DNA from: an uncultured Eggerthella sp.
GTDB lineage: Bacteria > Actinomycetota > Coriobacteriia > Coriobacteriales > Eggerthellaceae
DNA length: 64,000 bases
Assembly (NCBI GenBank): GCA_900540345.1
Contig: UQFK01000003.1
Coordinates: 62,001 to 126,000 of the forward strand
Reading direction: 5' to 3'
Below, one piece after another: positions 1-8,600 of this stretch; the stretch's first letter is position 1; every line of letters starts with the position of its first letter. Below the pieces are notes generated by a model. That model was not told the origin of the DNA and made no database searches. It worked only from the letters and a program-made list of their open reading frames with translations. Made by a program: the position numbers and the translations under genes.

Positions 1-1
1 A

Positions 2-715
2 GTGTTGATAAGTGAAGTGCTTGCAGCATTTCCCGCTCCTAAGCAAATAAGCGCTTACGCTTTTGAAGATGAGGCTGTTGTTATACCAAAGGCTGATGAT
101 AATGTAGAGGCGTCAGAGATTGGCGAGAGTGTTGAATCTAGAGACGATGTCAAGCTCGATCAGTCTATCGGGGGAGCCGAAGAAGCATCTAAAGCGATCC
201 GCGTAGTAGATCTCTGTACTGGTTCAGGCTGTATTGCCTGTGCTCTTGCGACCGAACATCCCACTATGGAGCTTTTTGCTCTCGATATCGCTCCTGAAGC
301 TTTGGTGCTGGCTCAGCGAAATGTTGACGTGCAAGGCGTTGCTGATCGTGTACGGGTGATCAAGAGCGATCTGCTCTCTGCCTTGGTTGCGGATCCAGTC
401 AATAAAGGGACATTCGATGCAATCGTCTCGAACCCGCCCTATATTCCTTCTGCAGTTGTCGATGCTCTTGATGCTGAGGTGAGCGAATACGAACCGCGCC
501 TGGCACTTGATGGCGGCTCTGACGGTCTTGATCTTTTCCGTCGCTTCATTGACGATGCTCACACCCTTCTAAAACCCGGCGGAATACTTGCTGTGGAGCT
601 CTTTGAAGAATCTTTAGAAGAAGCTGCCCAGATCGCTCAGTCCCACAATTTCACTGAGCCTCGTATACTTTCAGATCTCTCTCAAAGGCCGAGAATCCTT
701 CTTGCCACTCGTTAG
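2..715 (+). CDS. prmC: PrmC/HemK peptide-chain-release-factor glutamine methyltransferase, 5' truncated
   Basis: SAM-dependent methyltransferase that modifies the Gln of the GGQ motif in release factors. Visible motifs are the SAM-binding VVDLCTGSGCIA and the catalytic NPPYIP, followed by the family's ending through LAVELFEES. The N-terminal helical domain and the usual PRPETE motif would lie left of the window, so the gene is cut and the first GTG is not the true start. Oddity: about 68 residues precede DLCTGSG, where the family normally has about 25. The excess is an acidic, low-complexity stretch (roughly residues 20-60). No neighbour is seen upstream; the next gene starts about 115 bp downstream. 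Confidence 0.9.
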   Translation: MLISEVLAAFPAPKQISAYAFEDEAVVIPKADDNVEASEIGESVESRDDVKLDQSIGGAEEASKAIRVVDLCTGSGCIACALATEHPTMELFALDIAPEALVLAQRNVDVQGVADRVRVIKSDLLSALVADPVNKGTFDAIVSNPPYIPSAVVDALDAEVSEYEPRLALDGGSDGLDLFRRFIDDAHTLLKPGGILAVELFEESLEEAAQIAQSHNFTEPRILSDLSQRPRILLATR

Positions 716-829
716 CGGCAGTGTCCCAGCAAGTTTTATGGGGATTGGCTGCGAGGTATTCGCAAGCTACTCTAAGCGTTTTACAATACAGAGCACTGTA
801 TCTCGAATGTATCTCTCGTGGAGGTATCG

Positions 830-2335
830 ATGGTCTATACAAGGTCGATTCTGGTCTCGATCGTTATGGTCTTGGCGCTTGTTTTCGGTGTTTCGTCGCT
901 GGCGTTCGCGGATGAAAGCCTTGAAGGTGAGGTCGCTTCTGAAGTTGCTGCAGATACTCAGATCACTGCGCAAGCATCATCTTTCACGGTCGTAGACTTC
1001 AACGATCACGACGTGCAGAATACCACTATATCGATAGGCGAGCGCATGAATGTGCGGGTCAAGAATGCTTCTTCGACAAAGGTTAGCTGGACTTCGTCGG
1101 ATACAAGCGTTATCAAGATCCAGAAGGGTGCAGCGGCTGGTCTTGCAAACGATGGTGAGTGCACGCTCATATCGGTAGGAGGCATTGGCTGGAGCACGAT
1201 CACAGCCACCTGTGGTAATGAATCATTTACCTTTCGCATCCTTGTTCGTCAGGTCGATTTAACGTCGGGTTATTACTGGACTGCACCTGCGAACTGTACG
1301 TATAACGGCACTGCGCTCAAGCCACCTGTTGGCATCGCAGGTGCTCGGTATACGGTGGTCAATGGTAGTGTTCAGCAGAGCGAAGGTCAGCTCGTAGAAG
1401 GCGTCGATTACACGGTTGCTTATTCGAATAACACAAATGTTGGTACGGCAACCGCAGTGGTAACCGGAATTGGTTTATACCGCGGATCGCGCACCTTCAC
1501 TTTCAAGATCAACCCGGCACCGAGCACTTCTTCTACTGGCTCTTCAAGCTCTTCGAGCTCAAGCGGGACAAGCCAAGCTGGCATCGCGGGTTCTGCGGGT
1601 GCGACGGTTGTTGTTCCGCAGGCTCCTCCTGCGTCAACGACGGTCGGTGGCACTTGGAAGAAGAGCAAGGGCTTATGGTGGTTTGAATATGATGCGGCTA
1701 CCGCAAAGGCTCAGGGCAAAAAGTGGCCAGCGGGCGAATGGGTGACCATCAAGGGGAAGCGCTATCATTTCAACAGTAGTGGATACATGAATTCTGGTTG
1801 GTATCAGAGCGCGAATACGTGGTTCTATCTTGGTAGCGATGGCGCGATGAAGACCGGTTGGCAGAAGGTCAAAGGAAAGTGGTACTATCTCGCTTCCGAT
1901 GGCATTATGCAAACAGGGAAGAAGCTCATTGACAATATCATCTATTTCCTTACCTCATCGGGCGCAATGAAGACTGGCTGGAATAAAGAAAGCGCTGGTT
2001 GGTATTACTATACGAGCTCTGGCGCGATGAAGACCGGTTGGCAAAAGGACAAAGGTGCTTGGTATTACCTTAATCCATCTAACGGTGTTATGAAGACCGG
2101 TTTCTACGATGTGGGCTCTACGCGTTACTATTCGAATTCATCGGGTAAGATGCTTACGGGCTGGCAGAAGATCAGTGGTAAATGGTATTACTTCAATGGA
2201 TCGGGTGCGATGCAGAAGGGTAAGTGGATCGGCAACTATTATGTTGGTGCAGATGGCGTTATGGCAACGAGCCAGTGGATCGGTGAGTACTATGTCGACG
2301 CCAATGGTAAATGGGTAAAAGGAGCGAAGCGCTAG
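830..2335 (+). CDS. Secreted protein with Ig-like domain and choline-binding-type cell-wall repeats
   Basis: Predicted exported surface protein of 501 residues. The ATG at 830 is preferred to the in-frame GTG at 818 because GGAGG at 820-824 lies 5 nt before it. A signal peptide (hydrophobic core SILVSIVMVLALVFG, cleavage after AFA) is followed by a bacterial Ig-like domain (about residues 45-130), a second beta-rich domain resembling MBG repeats (about 140-220), a Ser-rich linker, then about nine aromatic GW/WYYL repeats of about 20 residues, each with GxMxTGW. Such repeats bind choline or cell-wall glycans in other Gram-positives; the ligand here is unknown. The next gene carries the same repeat type. 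Confidence 0.85.
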   Translation: MVYTRSILVSIVMVLALVFGVSSLAFADESLEGEVASEVAADTQITAQASSFTVVDFNDHDVQNTTISIGERMNVRVKNASSTKVSWTSSDTSVIKIQKGAAAGLANDGECTLISVGGIGWSTITATCGNESFTFRILVRQVDLTSGYYWTAPANCTYNGTALKPPVGIAGARYTVVNGSVQQSEGQLVEGVDYTVAYSNNTNVGTATAVVTGIGLYRGSRTFTFKINPAPSTSSTGSSSSSSSSGTSQAGIAGSAGATVVVPQAPPASTTVGGTWKKSKGLWWFEYDAATAKAQGKKWPAGEWVTIKGKRYHFNSSGYMNSGWYQSANTWFYLGSDGAMKTGWQKVKGKWYYLASDGIMQTGKKLIDNIIYFLTSSGAMKTGWNKESAGWYYYTSSGAMKTGWQKDKGAWYYLNPSNGVMKTGFYDVGSTRYYSNSSGKMLTGWQKISGKWYYFNGSGAMQKGKWIGNYYVGADGVMATSQWIGEYYVDANGKWVKGAKR

Positions 2336-2379
2336 CACAAGAGTATAGGAACGATCCATTACAGAGCATGCGATGAATC

Positions 2380-2414
2380 AAAGAGAGGGGGCGTCTTACC
2401 TCCTCTCTTTCTGT
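2380..2414 (+). terminator. Intrinsic terminator after the first wall-binding gene
   Basis: The arms AAAGAGAGG and CCTCTCTTT flank a short loop and are followed by TCTGTG. It separates the two surface-protein genes, which therefore look like separate transcription units. Confidence 0.6.
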
Positions 2415-2512
2415 GTCCGATGGTAGTTATTTCAAATGCTTTTTGTTATCTCGTGCACTATTCGATAAGATAGGAACGATATTTTCTGCAACCCCCAGAC
2501 AAGGAGTATGAA

Positions 2513-4714
2513 ATGTCACATGATTCTCTTCTCTTTATGAACGATACGCGTAAAGGGGGTGTTGCGTTCGATGAATCGAGTAAGATCTCTCTTACATCGA
2601 AGCCCTCGATCAAGTTTGGCATGTTCATTGCAGCTGCATGCTTGATGGTTGTTGCGCTCATTGCGTCCGCATCATTCTCGTTTGCTTATGCCGCCGAAGC
2701 TTCCACGGTGGAGATAGAGGGTGTAACGTATAGCTATACCGTTGATGAAAATGCGAACTGCGTGGATATTATCGGGATGACTAGTGCGACCGTACAGGAT
2801 GTTAAAGTTCCGGCGACGATCACTATTCCTGGTGCAACCGAACCTGATACTTCTGCTCCTGTTGAGCCTGATCCTACCAACCCTGACGAAGGCGATGATC
2901 CTCTCACAGGTGAAGAGGGGGACGACTCGGAAGAGACCGACACCGAATCTGGCATCGAGACAGCATCTGAGCAAGTACTTCCTATTCGCAGCATCAAGAT
3001 GGGCACGAATATTGGAACCATCAAGACGGTTGACGTGAGTGCGTGTGCGACGCTTGTGAGCTTCCAGGCTTCAGGTGTCGATCTTGAAGGACTTAAGGTT
3101 GCAGGTTGTGCAGAGCTCATCGATCTTACTTGCTCGTTCACCAAGATCGATACGCTCGATCTGACTGGCTGCACCGCACTTGAGACGCTTGCCCTCAACG
3201 AGGATGCGCTCACCACGCTCGATGTGTCCCCTTGCGTTAATCTTACTAATCTTACCTGTCAAAACAATCAGTTGACCGAGCTCAAGATGACAGGCTGCGT
3301 TGCGCTGAGTGATCTCGAATGCGCTAACAACAAGCTTACTTCGCTCGATCTTTCGAGTCTTTCCGCTCTCGTGTCTCTTGATTGTGCGAATAATGAACTG
3401 GCCGCGCTTGACATCAGCAAGAATTCCGCGCTTCGCTATCTTGCTTGCAATAATAATCGCATCGAAGATACGACAGCTATTGATGCTTGGCTTGCAGAAG
3501 ATGGACATGAGGGATCAGCTGCCGATCAAACGCTTACCACTAAGGATCCCGAACAGGCCGGCGATGCCGGTGACGATAACACCGACAATGGCGATAACAA
3601 CGCAGGTGACGGCTCCGATGCGAGCGACAATGATCCTGCTGTAGATCCTGAGCCAATCAATCCGCCTACGGGCAAATGGGTCCATAGTGCAAAGGGTTGG
3701 TGGTATGACTACGGCAACGACAAATGGGCTGTTGGTTGGCTGAAGCTTGACTCTGGTACCTATTTCTTCGATGAGAAAGGTTGGATGCAGACAGGCTGGG
3801 AGCTCGTCGATGGCAACTGGTATTACTTTAACACCTCAGGCGCTATGACTACAGGTTGGCAGAAGGTCAAGAATAAGTGGTATTACCTCAATCCTGAAGA
3901 TGGCAAGATGCTCACGGGCAAGCACGTTATCAACGACAAGACCTACTTCCTCACCGATTCGGGCGCTATGGCGACCGGTTGGAATAAGGAAGGCGATCTG
4001 TGGTATTACTACGATGCGTCGGGTGCTATGAAAACTGGTTGGGTCAAGCTCAAGAGCGTCTGGTATCATCTCGCTTCTGATGGCGCGATGAGCGTCGGCT
4101 GGGTGGATGATGGTAAAGCGACCTACTATACGGATGCCTCTGGTGCGATGAAGACTGGTTGGCAGAAGATCGATAACGTATGGTATTACTTCAACACCTC
4201 AGGCGCTATGACTACAGGTTGGCAGAAGGTCAAGAATAAGTGGTATTACCTCAATCCTGAAGATGGCAAGATGCTCACGGGCAAGCACGTTATCAACGAC
4301 AAGACCTACTTCCTCACCGATTCGGGCGCTATGGCGACCGGTTGGAATAAGGAAGGCGATCTGTGGTATTACTACGATGCGTCGGGTGCTATGAAGACCG
4401 ATTGGATCTTCCTTAAGAATGTATGGTATTACCTGAATACCGAGAATGGCGCTATGCAGACTGGTTGGCTTGAAGATACTGATGCAAAGTATTATTTCAC
4501 TGAATCGGGTGCGATGGTAACCGGCTGGAAAGAGATCGATAAGAAGTGGTATTACTTCGATGAATCTGGTGTTATGCAGGTAAGCACCTGGGTTGGAGAT
4601 TACTATGTTGGGTCGAATGGCGTAATGGCTACTGATTCTTGGGTAGATAAGAACCAGTATTATGTTGGCGCTGATGGAAAGAAGGATCCTACCAAACAGC
4701 ACGATGCTGCATAA
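2513..4714 (+). CDS. Secreted leucine-rich-repeat protein with choline-binding-type repeats
   Basis: Predicted exported protein of 733 residues. AAGGAG at 2501-2506 sets the ATG at 2513. The N-terminal tail is long (about 35 residues) before a signal-peptide core (FGMFIAAACLMVVALIASASFSF, cleavage near AYA-AEA). Then come an acidic PDT-rich linker (about 100-145), a leucine-rich region of about eight repeats of the form LxxLxCxxNxLTxLD (about 165-320), a second acidic linker, and about seventeen GW/WYYL cell-wall repeats up to the C-terminus. Within the repeat domain a 203-bp block is duplicated exactly (see the repeat entry). LRR plus wall repeats suggests a surface adhesin or ligand-binding protein; the partner is unknown. 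Confidence 0.85.
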   Translation: MSHDSLLFMNDTRKGGVAFDESSKISLTSKPSIKFGMFIAAACLMVVALIASASFSFAYAAEASTVEIEGVTYSYTVDENANCVDIIGMTSATVQDVKVPATITIPGATEPDTSAPVEPDPTNPDEGDDPLTGEEGDDSEETDTESGIETASEQVLPIRSIKMGTNIGTIKTVDVSACATLVSFQASGVDLEGLKVAGCAELIDLTCSFTKIDTLDLTGCTALETLALNEDALTTLDVSPCVNLTNLTCQNNQLTELKMTGCVALSDLECANNKLTSLDLSSLSALVSLDCANNELAALDISKNSALRYLACNNNRIEDTTAIDAWLAEDGHEGSAADQTLTTKDPEQAGDAGDDNTDNGDNNAGDGSDASDNDPAVDPEPINPPTGKWVHSAKGWWYDYGNDKWAVGWLKLDSGTYFFDEKGWMQTGWELVDGNWYYFNTSGAMTTGWQKVKNKWYYLNPEDGKMLTGKHVINDKTYFLTDSGAMATGWNKEGDLWYYYDASGAMKTGWVKLKSVWYHLASDGAMSVGWVDDGKATYYTDASGAMKTGWQKIDNVWYYFNTSGAMTTGWQKVKNKWYYLNPEDGKMLTGKHVINDKTYFLTDSGAMATGWNKEGDLWYYYDASGAMKTDWIFLKNVWYYLNTENGAMQTGWLEDTDAKYYFTESGAMVTGWKEIDKKWYYFDESGVMQVSTWVGDYYVGSNGVMATDSWVDKNQYYVGADGKKDPTKQHDAA
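3830..4395 (+). repeat. Exact 203-bp intragenic duplication in the wall-repeat domain
   Basis: Positions 3830-4032 and 4193-4395 read as identical, offset by 363 bp (121 codons). Identity at synonymous sites too indicates a recent in-frame duplication of about six wall repeats. Confidence 0.85.
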
Positions 4715-4740
4715 TCATAAACGCATAAAGCCTTGAAGAG

Positions 4741-4772
4741 AAACGCCCCTGCTGATCAGCAGGGGCGTTTTG
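4741..4772. terminator. Bidirectional intrinsic terminator
   Basis: The nearly perfect palindrome AAACGCCCCTGCT/AGCAGGGGCGTTT has A and T flanks. It sits between the LRR protein (rightward) and the metal ATPase (leftward), so it can stop both convergent transcripts. Confidence 0.8.
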
Positions 4773-4808
4773 CGTAGAAGAAGCGGATGCGACATTTTAC
4801 GCCAAGGG

Positions 4809-6692
4809 TCACTTTGCCTTGAGTGCGCGCATAGCGTTCAGGATCGCGATAACCGATACTCCTACGTCAGCAAAGATCGCTTCCCACATATTTGCGAAAC
4901 CGAGAGCTGCCATTATGAGTACGAGCAGTTTTACTCCGAGCGCAAAGACGATGTTCTGGTAGACGATACGCATGGTCTTGCGCGAGATAGCGATACCGTC
5001 GGCAAGACGAGAGAGCTTATCGTCCATAAATACAATATCAGCTGCTTCGATAGCAGCATCGGAGCCCATTGCGCCCATTGCGATACCTACATCAGATCGA
5101 ATGAGTGCAGGAGCATCGTTGATGCCATCTCCTACGAAAGCGATCTTGTCGCCTTCGGGAGCAGCATCAAGATAACTGCGTAAAAAGTCGATCTTCCCTT
5201 CGGGCAGCAATCCTGCATGATATTCATCAAGCCCTGCTTCTTTTGCGATATGAGCTGCAACTTTTTCGCGATCACCGGTCAACATGACGGCATGTTGTAT
5301 GCCTAATTCTTTGATGCGGGTAATCGCGGAGGCGGAATCTTCCTTGATCGTGTCTTCAACCTCGATCATTCCGCAATAGACCTCATCGATCGCAATATGC
5401 AGAACGGTAGTTTTTGTTTCGAAGAGCTTCGCCTCAATGCCATTTGCTTCCATCAGACGTGCATTTCCTGCGAGAACGACGCGGCCATCGATGATGCATC
5501 GTATGCCTTGACCAGGAATCTCGGTGGTATTGCTCACCAAATCGAGCTCGAGAGGAGCTTGATGCTCTTTGCGGATTGAAAGTGCGATCGGATGATTCGA
5601 ATATGCTTCAGCCATAGCAGCAACGCGCAGTAGCTGTTCTTCTGCCATATCGATCGGTGATATCTTCGAGACGGAAAACGTACCTTTGGTAATGGTGCCC
5701 GTTTTGTCAAAGAGGATGGTCTTGACGTGCGAGAGCGCTTCAAGATAGTTGCTTCCTTTGATCAGGATGCCGCGTTTTGATGCGGCACCGATGCCTCCAA
5801 AGAACGACAGCGGCACTGAGATGACGAGTGCACAGGGGCATGAGACTACGAGGAAGATGAGTGCGCGCTGAACCCAGTTTGCCCAGTCGAAATCAGTGAA
5901 GAAGGGCGGAATGACAGCGATTGCAAGTGCGAGCAGACATACGATAGGTGTGTAGTAGCGCGCAAAACGCGTGATGAAGTTTTCCATCGGCGCCTTTTCT
6001 GAGGCGGCATCTTCTACGAGTTCGAGTATGCGACTTACCGTTGAATCATCAAACTCCTTGGTAGTCTCGACATAGATGGTGCTCGAGAGATTGATTGATC
6101 CGCTCGCAATAGAGTCGCCTGTGAAGACATTGTGAGGCAGTGATTCGCCTGTGAGTGCAGCAGTATCGAGCTCGGTTTCGCCCTTCACGATCACCCCGTC
6201 GAGCGGAACACGCTCTCCAGGTCGTATTACGATGGTCGTGCCGATCTCGACTTCGTTGGGATCTACGGCTTCAATCTTGCCATCATGTTCGATGAAAGCC
6301 TGTTCGGGGCAGATATCCATCATCTCTGCGATCGAGTCTCTCGATTTGTCCACCGCATAATCTTCGAAAAGATCACCGATCTGATAGAACAGCATAACAG
6401 CCACTGCTTCAGGGAATTCAGCAAGACAAAGCGCACCGATAGTGGCAACACACATGAGAAAATTTTCATCGAAGATATGTCCAGCGCGTATATTGCGCCC
6501 AGCTTTTGCGAGTACTGGAGCGCCTAATACAAGGTAGGGGACAAGAAAGAGCGCAAGTGTAGCACCAGGATAAGCGAATGCTCTTTGTAGATTATCCAGT
6601 GGCATCTCTAGGGCGGATCGTGCAATGAGGGCCGCTATGAACAGTACCGCTCCGATCGCGACGCGGAGTATCTCTTTTCCTCGTTTGGTCAT
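4809..6692 (-). CDS. Heavy-metal-translocating P1B-type ATPase (Zn/Cd/Co class)
   Basis: Membrane ATPase of 627 residues that would export divalent metal. Visible elements in order: N-terminal membrane segments (about 10-60 and 80-105), actuator TGES (181-184), the ion-channel motif SCPCAL (CPC at 285-287), phosphorylation site DKTGT (329-333), the HP motif in SNHPIAL, GDGINDAP, and two C-terminal membrane helices. The usual N-terminal metal-binding HMA domain is absent. A separate small HMA gene lies immediately upstream, so the two parts are split. It is the third gene of the SmtB-like, HMA, ATPase operon, which points to metal-induced expression. The zinc-type sensor site in the regulator favours Zn/Cd/Co over Cu. 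Confidence 0.92.
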   Translation of the reverse strand: MTKRGKEILRVAIGAVLFIAALIARSALEMPLDNLQRAFAYPGATLALFLVPYLVLGAPVLAKAGRNIRAGHIFDENFLMCVATIGALCLAEFPEAVAVMLFYQIGDLFEDYAVDKSRDSIAEMMDICPEQAFIEHDGKIEAVDPNEVEIGTTIVIRPGERVPLDGVIVKGETELDTAALTGESLPHNVFTGDSIASGSINLSSTIYVETTKEFDDSTVSRILELVEDAASEKAPMENFITRFARYYTPIVCLLALAIAVIPPFFTDFDWANWVQRALIFLVVSCPCALVISVPLSFFGGIGAASKRGILIKGSNYLEALSHVKTILFDKTGTITKGTFSVSKISPIDMAEEQLLRVAAMAEAYSNHPIALSIRKEHQAPLELDLVSNTTEIPGQGIRCIIDGRVVLAGNARLMEANGIEAKLFETKTTVLHIAIDEVYCGMIEVEDTIKEDSASAITRIKELGIQHAVMLTGDREKVAAHIAKEAGLDEYHAGLLPEGKIDFLRSYLDAAPEGDKIAFVGDGINDAPALIRSDVGIAMGAMGSDAAIEAADIVFMDDKLSRLADGIAISRKTMRIVYQNIVFALGVKLLVLIMAALGFANMWEAIFADVGVSVIAILNAMRALKAK

Positions 6693-6783
6693 GATTGATG
6701 ATCCTTACTCTGTACATAAGAGAGGCTGCATCCGTGCAACCATAAGAAAATGTTTGGTGATGATAGAAAGATAGGAGGTGCAA

Positions 6784-7005
6784 TCAGCGACCAAGGATGA
6801 CACAGTCCTCTTCGTAAGACGTGATAATGCGTTGAGCTTCGTCAAGGATCGCTTCGATATCGTCGTGTGTCGTTTCGATCTTAAGTTTGGAGGTCATGAA
6901 GACAACCTGGGCTTTGTTCACGCCATCGATCTTGTTGATGTCATCTTCCATGCGTGCTGCGCAGTTTGCGCAACCGAGGTTTTCAAGCTTATATGATCTT
7001 TTCAT
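6784..7005 (-). CDS. Small heavy-metal-associated (HMA) domain protein
   Basis: A 73-residue ferredoxin-like metal carrier. The metal site is GCANCA near residue 12 (CxxC), followed by a typical beta-alpha-beta pattern ending in an acidic tail. The ATG at 7005 is chosen over upstream codons because AGGAAAGGAACTCCC precedes it. It lies between the SmtB-like repressor and the P-type ATPase, and probably supplies the metal-binding domain that the ATPase lacks, acting either as a chaperone or as a detached regulatory domain. Confidence 0.85.
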   Translation of the reverse strand: MKRSYKLENLGCANCAARMEDDINKIDGVNKAQVVFMTSKLKIETTHDDIEAILDEAQRIITSYEEDCVILGR

Positions 7006-7080
7006 GGGAGTTCCTTTCCTGTATCGATTCGCATTCGGTGTACAAGCCGTTCGGTTTATATGCCTTCGGCTTCCTTGCAA

Positions 7081-7425
7081 TTACTCGCAGATATGGGTGA
7101 GGCCTTGTGAGAGCATTGCATAGACATGATCGTCTGCAAGGGAATAGGTGACGTTTTTGCCATCACGTGTGAATTTCACCAGTCGGGCTTGCTTGAGCAC
7201 GCGCAGCTGATGAGATACAGCACTTTGGGAGACCCCTACGATCTCTGCAATATCATTTACATAGAGATCGCCATTCATAAGGGCATACAGGATCTTGATG
7301 CGTGTGGTGTCGCCGAAGGTCTTGAAGAGGTCAGCCAAGTCGTAGAGCAGTTCCTCATCAGGCAATGTTTCTCCCTCGCTTATTACGCTCATGAGATTGT
7401 CTGTTGTGTGCTTGTTTTCTTCCAT
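7081..7425 (-). CDS. ArsR/SmtB-family metal-responsive repressor
   Basis: A 114-residue winged-helix repressor, first gene of the metal operon. The HTH is VNDIAEIVGVSQSAVSHQLRVLKQARLV. The alpha-3N cysteine motif of CadC (ELCVCD) is missing (DLYVND). The C-terminal helix instead carries D-x-H-(x10)-H-x2-E, the ligand spacing of the SmtB/CzrA alpha-5 zinc site. It should therefore sense Zn(II) or Co(II) and release the operator when loaded. AAGGA lies 6 nt before the ATG. The palindrome overlapping its own -10 region indicates autoregulation. Confidence 0.9.
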   Translation of the reverse strand: MEENKHTTDNLMSVISEGETLPDEELLYDLADLFKTFGDTTRIKILYALMNGDLYVNDIAEIVGVSQSAVSHQLRVLKQARLVKFTRDGKNVTYSLADDHVYAMLSQGLTHICE

Positions 7426-7436
7426 GTTACATCCTT

Positions 7437-7460
7437 ACATATGAGCATCTGTTCATATGT
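7437..7460 (-). promoter_or_regulatory. SmtB/ArsR-type operator
   Basis: The inverted repeat ACATATGA-n8-TCATATGT matches the ATATGA..TCATAT style of ArsR/SmtB operators. It lies between the promoter and the start codon of the repressor and overlaps the -10 box, so repressor binding would block the whole operon. Confidence 0.75.
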
Positions 7461-7484
7461 TATCAAGAAGAAGCATGCTGTCAA
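7457..7484 (-). promoter_or_regulatory. Promoter of the metal-efflux operon
   Basis: On the minus strand TTGACA (7484-7479) and TAACAT (7462-7457) are separated by 16 nt. The -35 box is perfect, and the -10 overlaps the palindromic operator. Confidence 0.65.
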
Positions 7485-7504
7485 GCGAAAATGAAGAGGA
7501 TCCT

Positions 7505-7538
7505 GTTAAAGGAAAGATGCGGCTTGAAAGCCGCATCT
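7505..7538 (-). terminator. Terminator of the formate/nitrite channel gene
   Basis: A 10-bp stem AGATGCGGCT/AGCCGCATCT with a 4-nt loop is followed on the minus strand by TTCCTTT. It lies just downstream of the leftward transporter gene. Confidence 0.7.
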
Positions 7539-7587
7539 CAAATAGTCGTTCATATGATGATTCGATCTAAGTATCGCTCGGGCGTTA

Positions 7588-8442
7588 TTAGTTTTGCTTT
7601 TTACGATAGATGAACCAATATGCGAGACCAACAAAGATCGCGCCACCAACGATATTGCCTGGTACAGTCGCAGACCAGTTATAGAGCGCACCGACCATAT
7701 CTACAGTTGCGGGATCGATTCCTGCAGGAGCGATGCCACATGATGCGAGTAGTGCGCCCATCGGCAAGAAGAACATGTTGGCGACGCAGTGCTCGAAACC
7801 ACAGGCTACGAATGCGGTAATAGGGAAGAGCACTGCTAGGATCTTGTCTGCAACGGTTTTCGAGGAATACGCCATCCATACCCCCAAACACACAAGGAAG
7901 TTACACATGATGCCTTTCGCAAACAGCGCAAGCCAGTTCGCATGCATCTTTCCCGCCGCAACGCTGACCATGGTTTGACCGATTTGACCGCTATTCATGG
8001 TGGGCATCTCTGACAAGAATACGAGACCGACGATGACGAGCGCTCCGATGAAGTTGCCGATGAATACAACGATCCAATTCTTCCAGACCGCACTCCATTT
8101 GATACGTTTGCTTGCTGCGGTCATGACGATCATGGTATTTCCGGTGAATAATTCAGCACCTGCTACCACAACGAGGATCAGGCCAAGACAAAAAAGGAAG
8201 CCTCCAAGCACGCGTTGGATCGCGAAGGGGAGATTCGGGTCGCCTACTACTAAACAGAAGAACATCGCACCCATTGAGATGAATGCACCTGCCATGATCG
8301 AGAGCATGAAGCTACGCGCGAATGACATTTCAGTCTTGGTTACGCCAAGGTCTTCTGCTTTTTGGGTGATCTGGGCAGGCGTGAGCGCTTCGGTGCTCGA
8401 AACATTCACGGCAATATTCTCGTTTAGTACCTCTTGTGTCAC
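7588..8442 (-). CDS. FocA/NirC-family formate-nitrite channel
   Basis: Pentameric FNT-family membrane channel, 284 residues from the GTG at 8442, which is preceded by AAAGGGAG at 5-nt spacing. The in-frame ATG at 8460 has no ribosome-binding site. Six hydrophobic segments are visible, with the family signatures GAELFTGNT (first half) and KGIMCNFLVCLGVWM; the second half has the conserved EHCVANMFFLPMG containing the central-pore histidine. No pyruvate formate-lyase or nitrite reductase gene adjoins it, so formate versus nitrite cannot be decided. It appears monocistronic. Confidence 0.88.
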   Translation of the reverse strand: MTQEVLNENIAVNVSSTEALTPAQITQKAEDLGVTKTEMSFARSFMLSIMAGAFISMGAMFFCLVVGDPNLPFAIQRVLGGFLFCLGLILVVVAGAELFTGNTMIVMTAASKRIKWSAVWKNWIVVFIGNFIGALVIVGLVFLSEMPTMNSGQIGQTMVSVAAGKMHANWLALFAKGIMCNFLVCLGVWMAYSSKTVADKILAVLFPITAFVACGFEHCVANMFFLPMGALLASCGIAPAGIDPATVDMVGALYNWSATVPGNIVGGAIFVGLAYWFIYRKKQN

Positions 8443-8600
8443 GAGTGCTCCCTTTCGCATCGGTAAACGATCGCTTCGATCATATTGTTCGTCTTGTTCT
8501 CACTATAGCGAGGCAAGAACGTCCTGAGGCGCTCTTGCACGACGATGGCATGCGCTTTTGGGGGAGCGGCATCCTTGGTATGGATTGAAGGAAAAGGGCG

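Noticed and set aside
4199..4702. 167-codon minus-strand ORF in the wall-repeat region
   Set aside because: Produced by the repeats themselves read backward; it repeats with the same 121-codon period.
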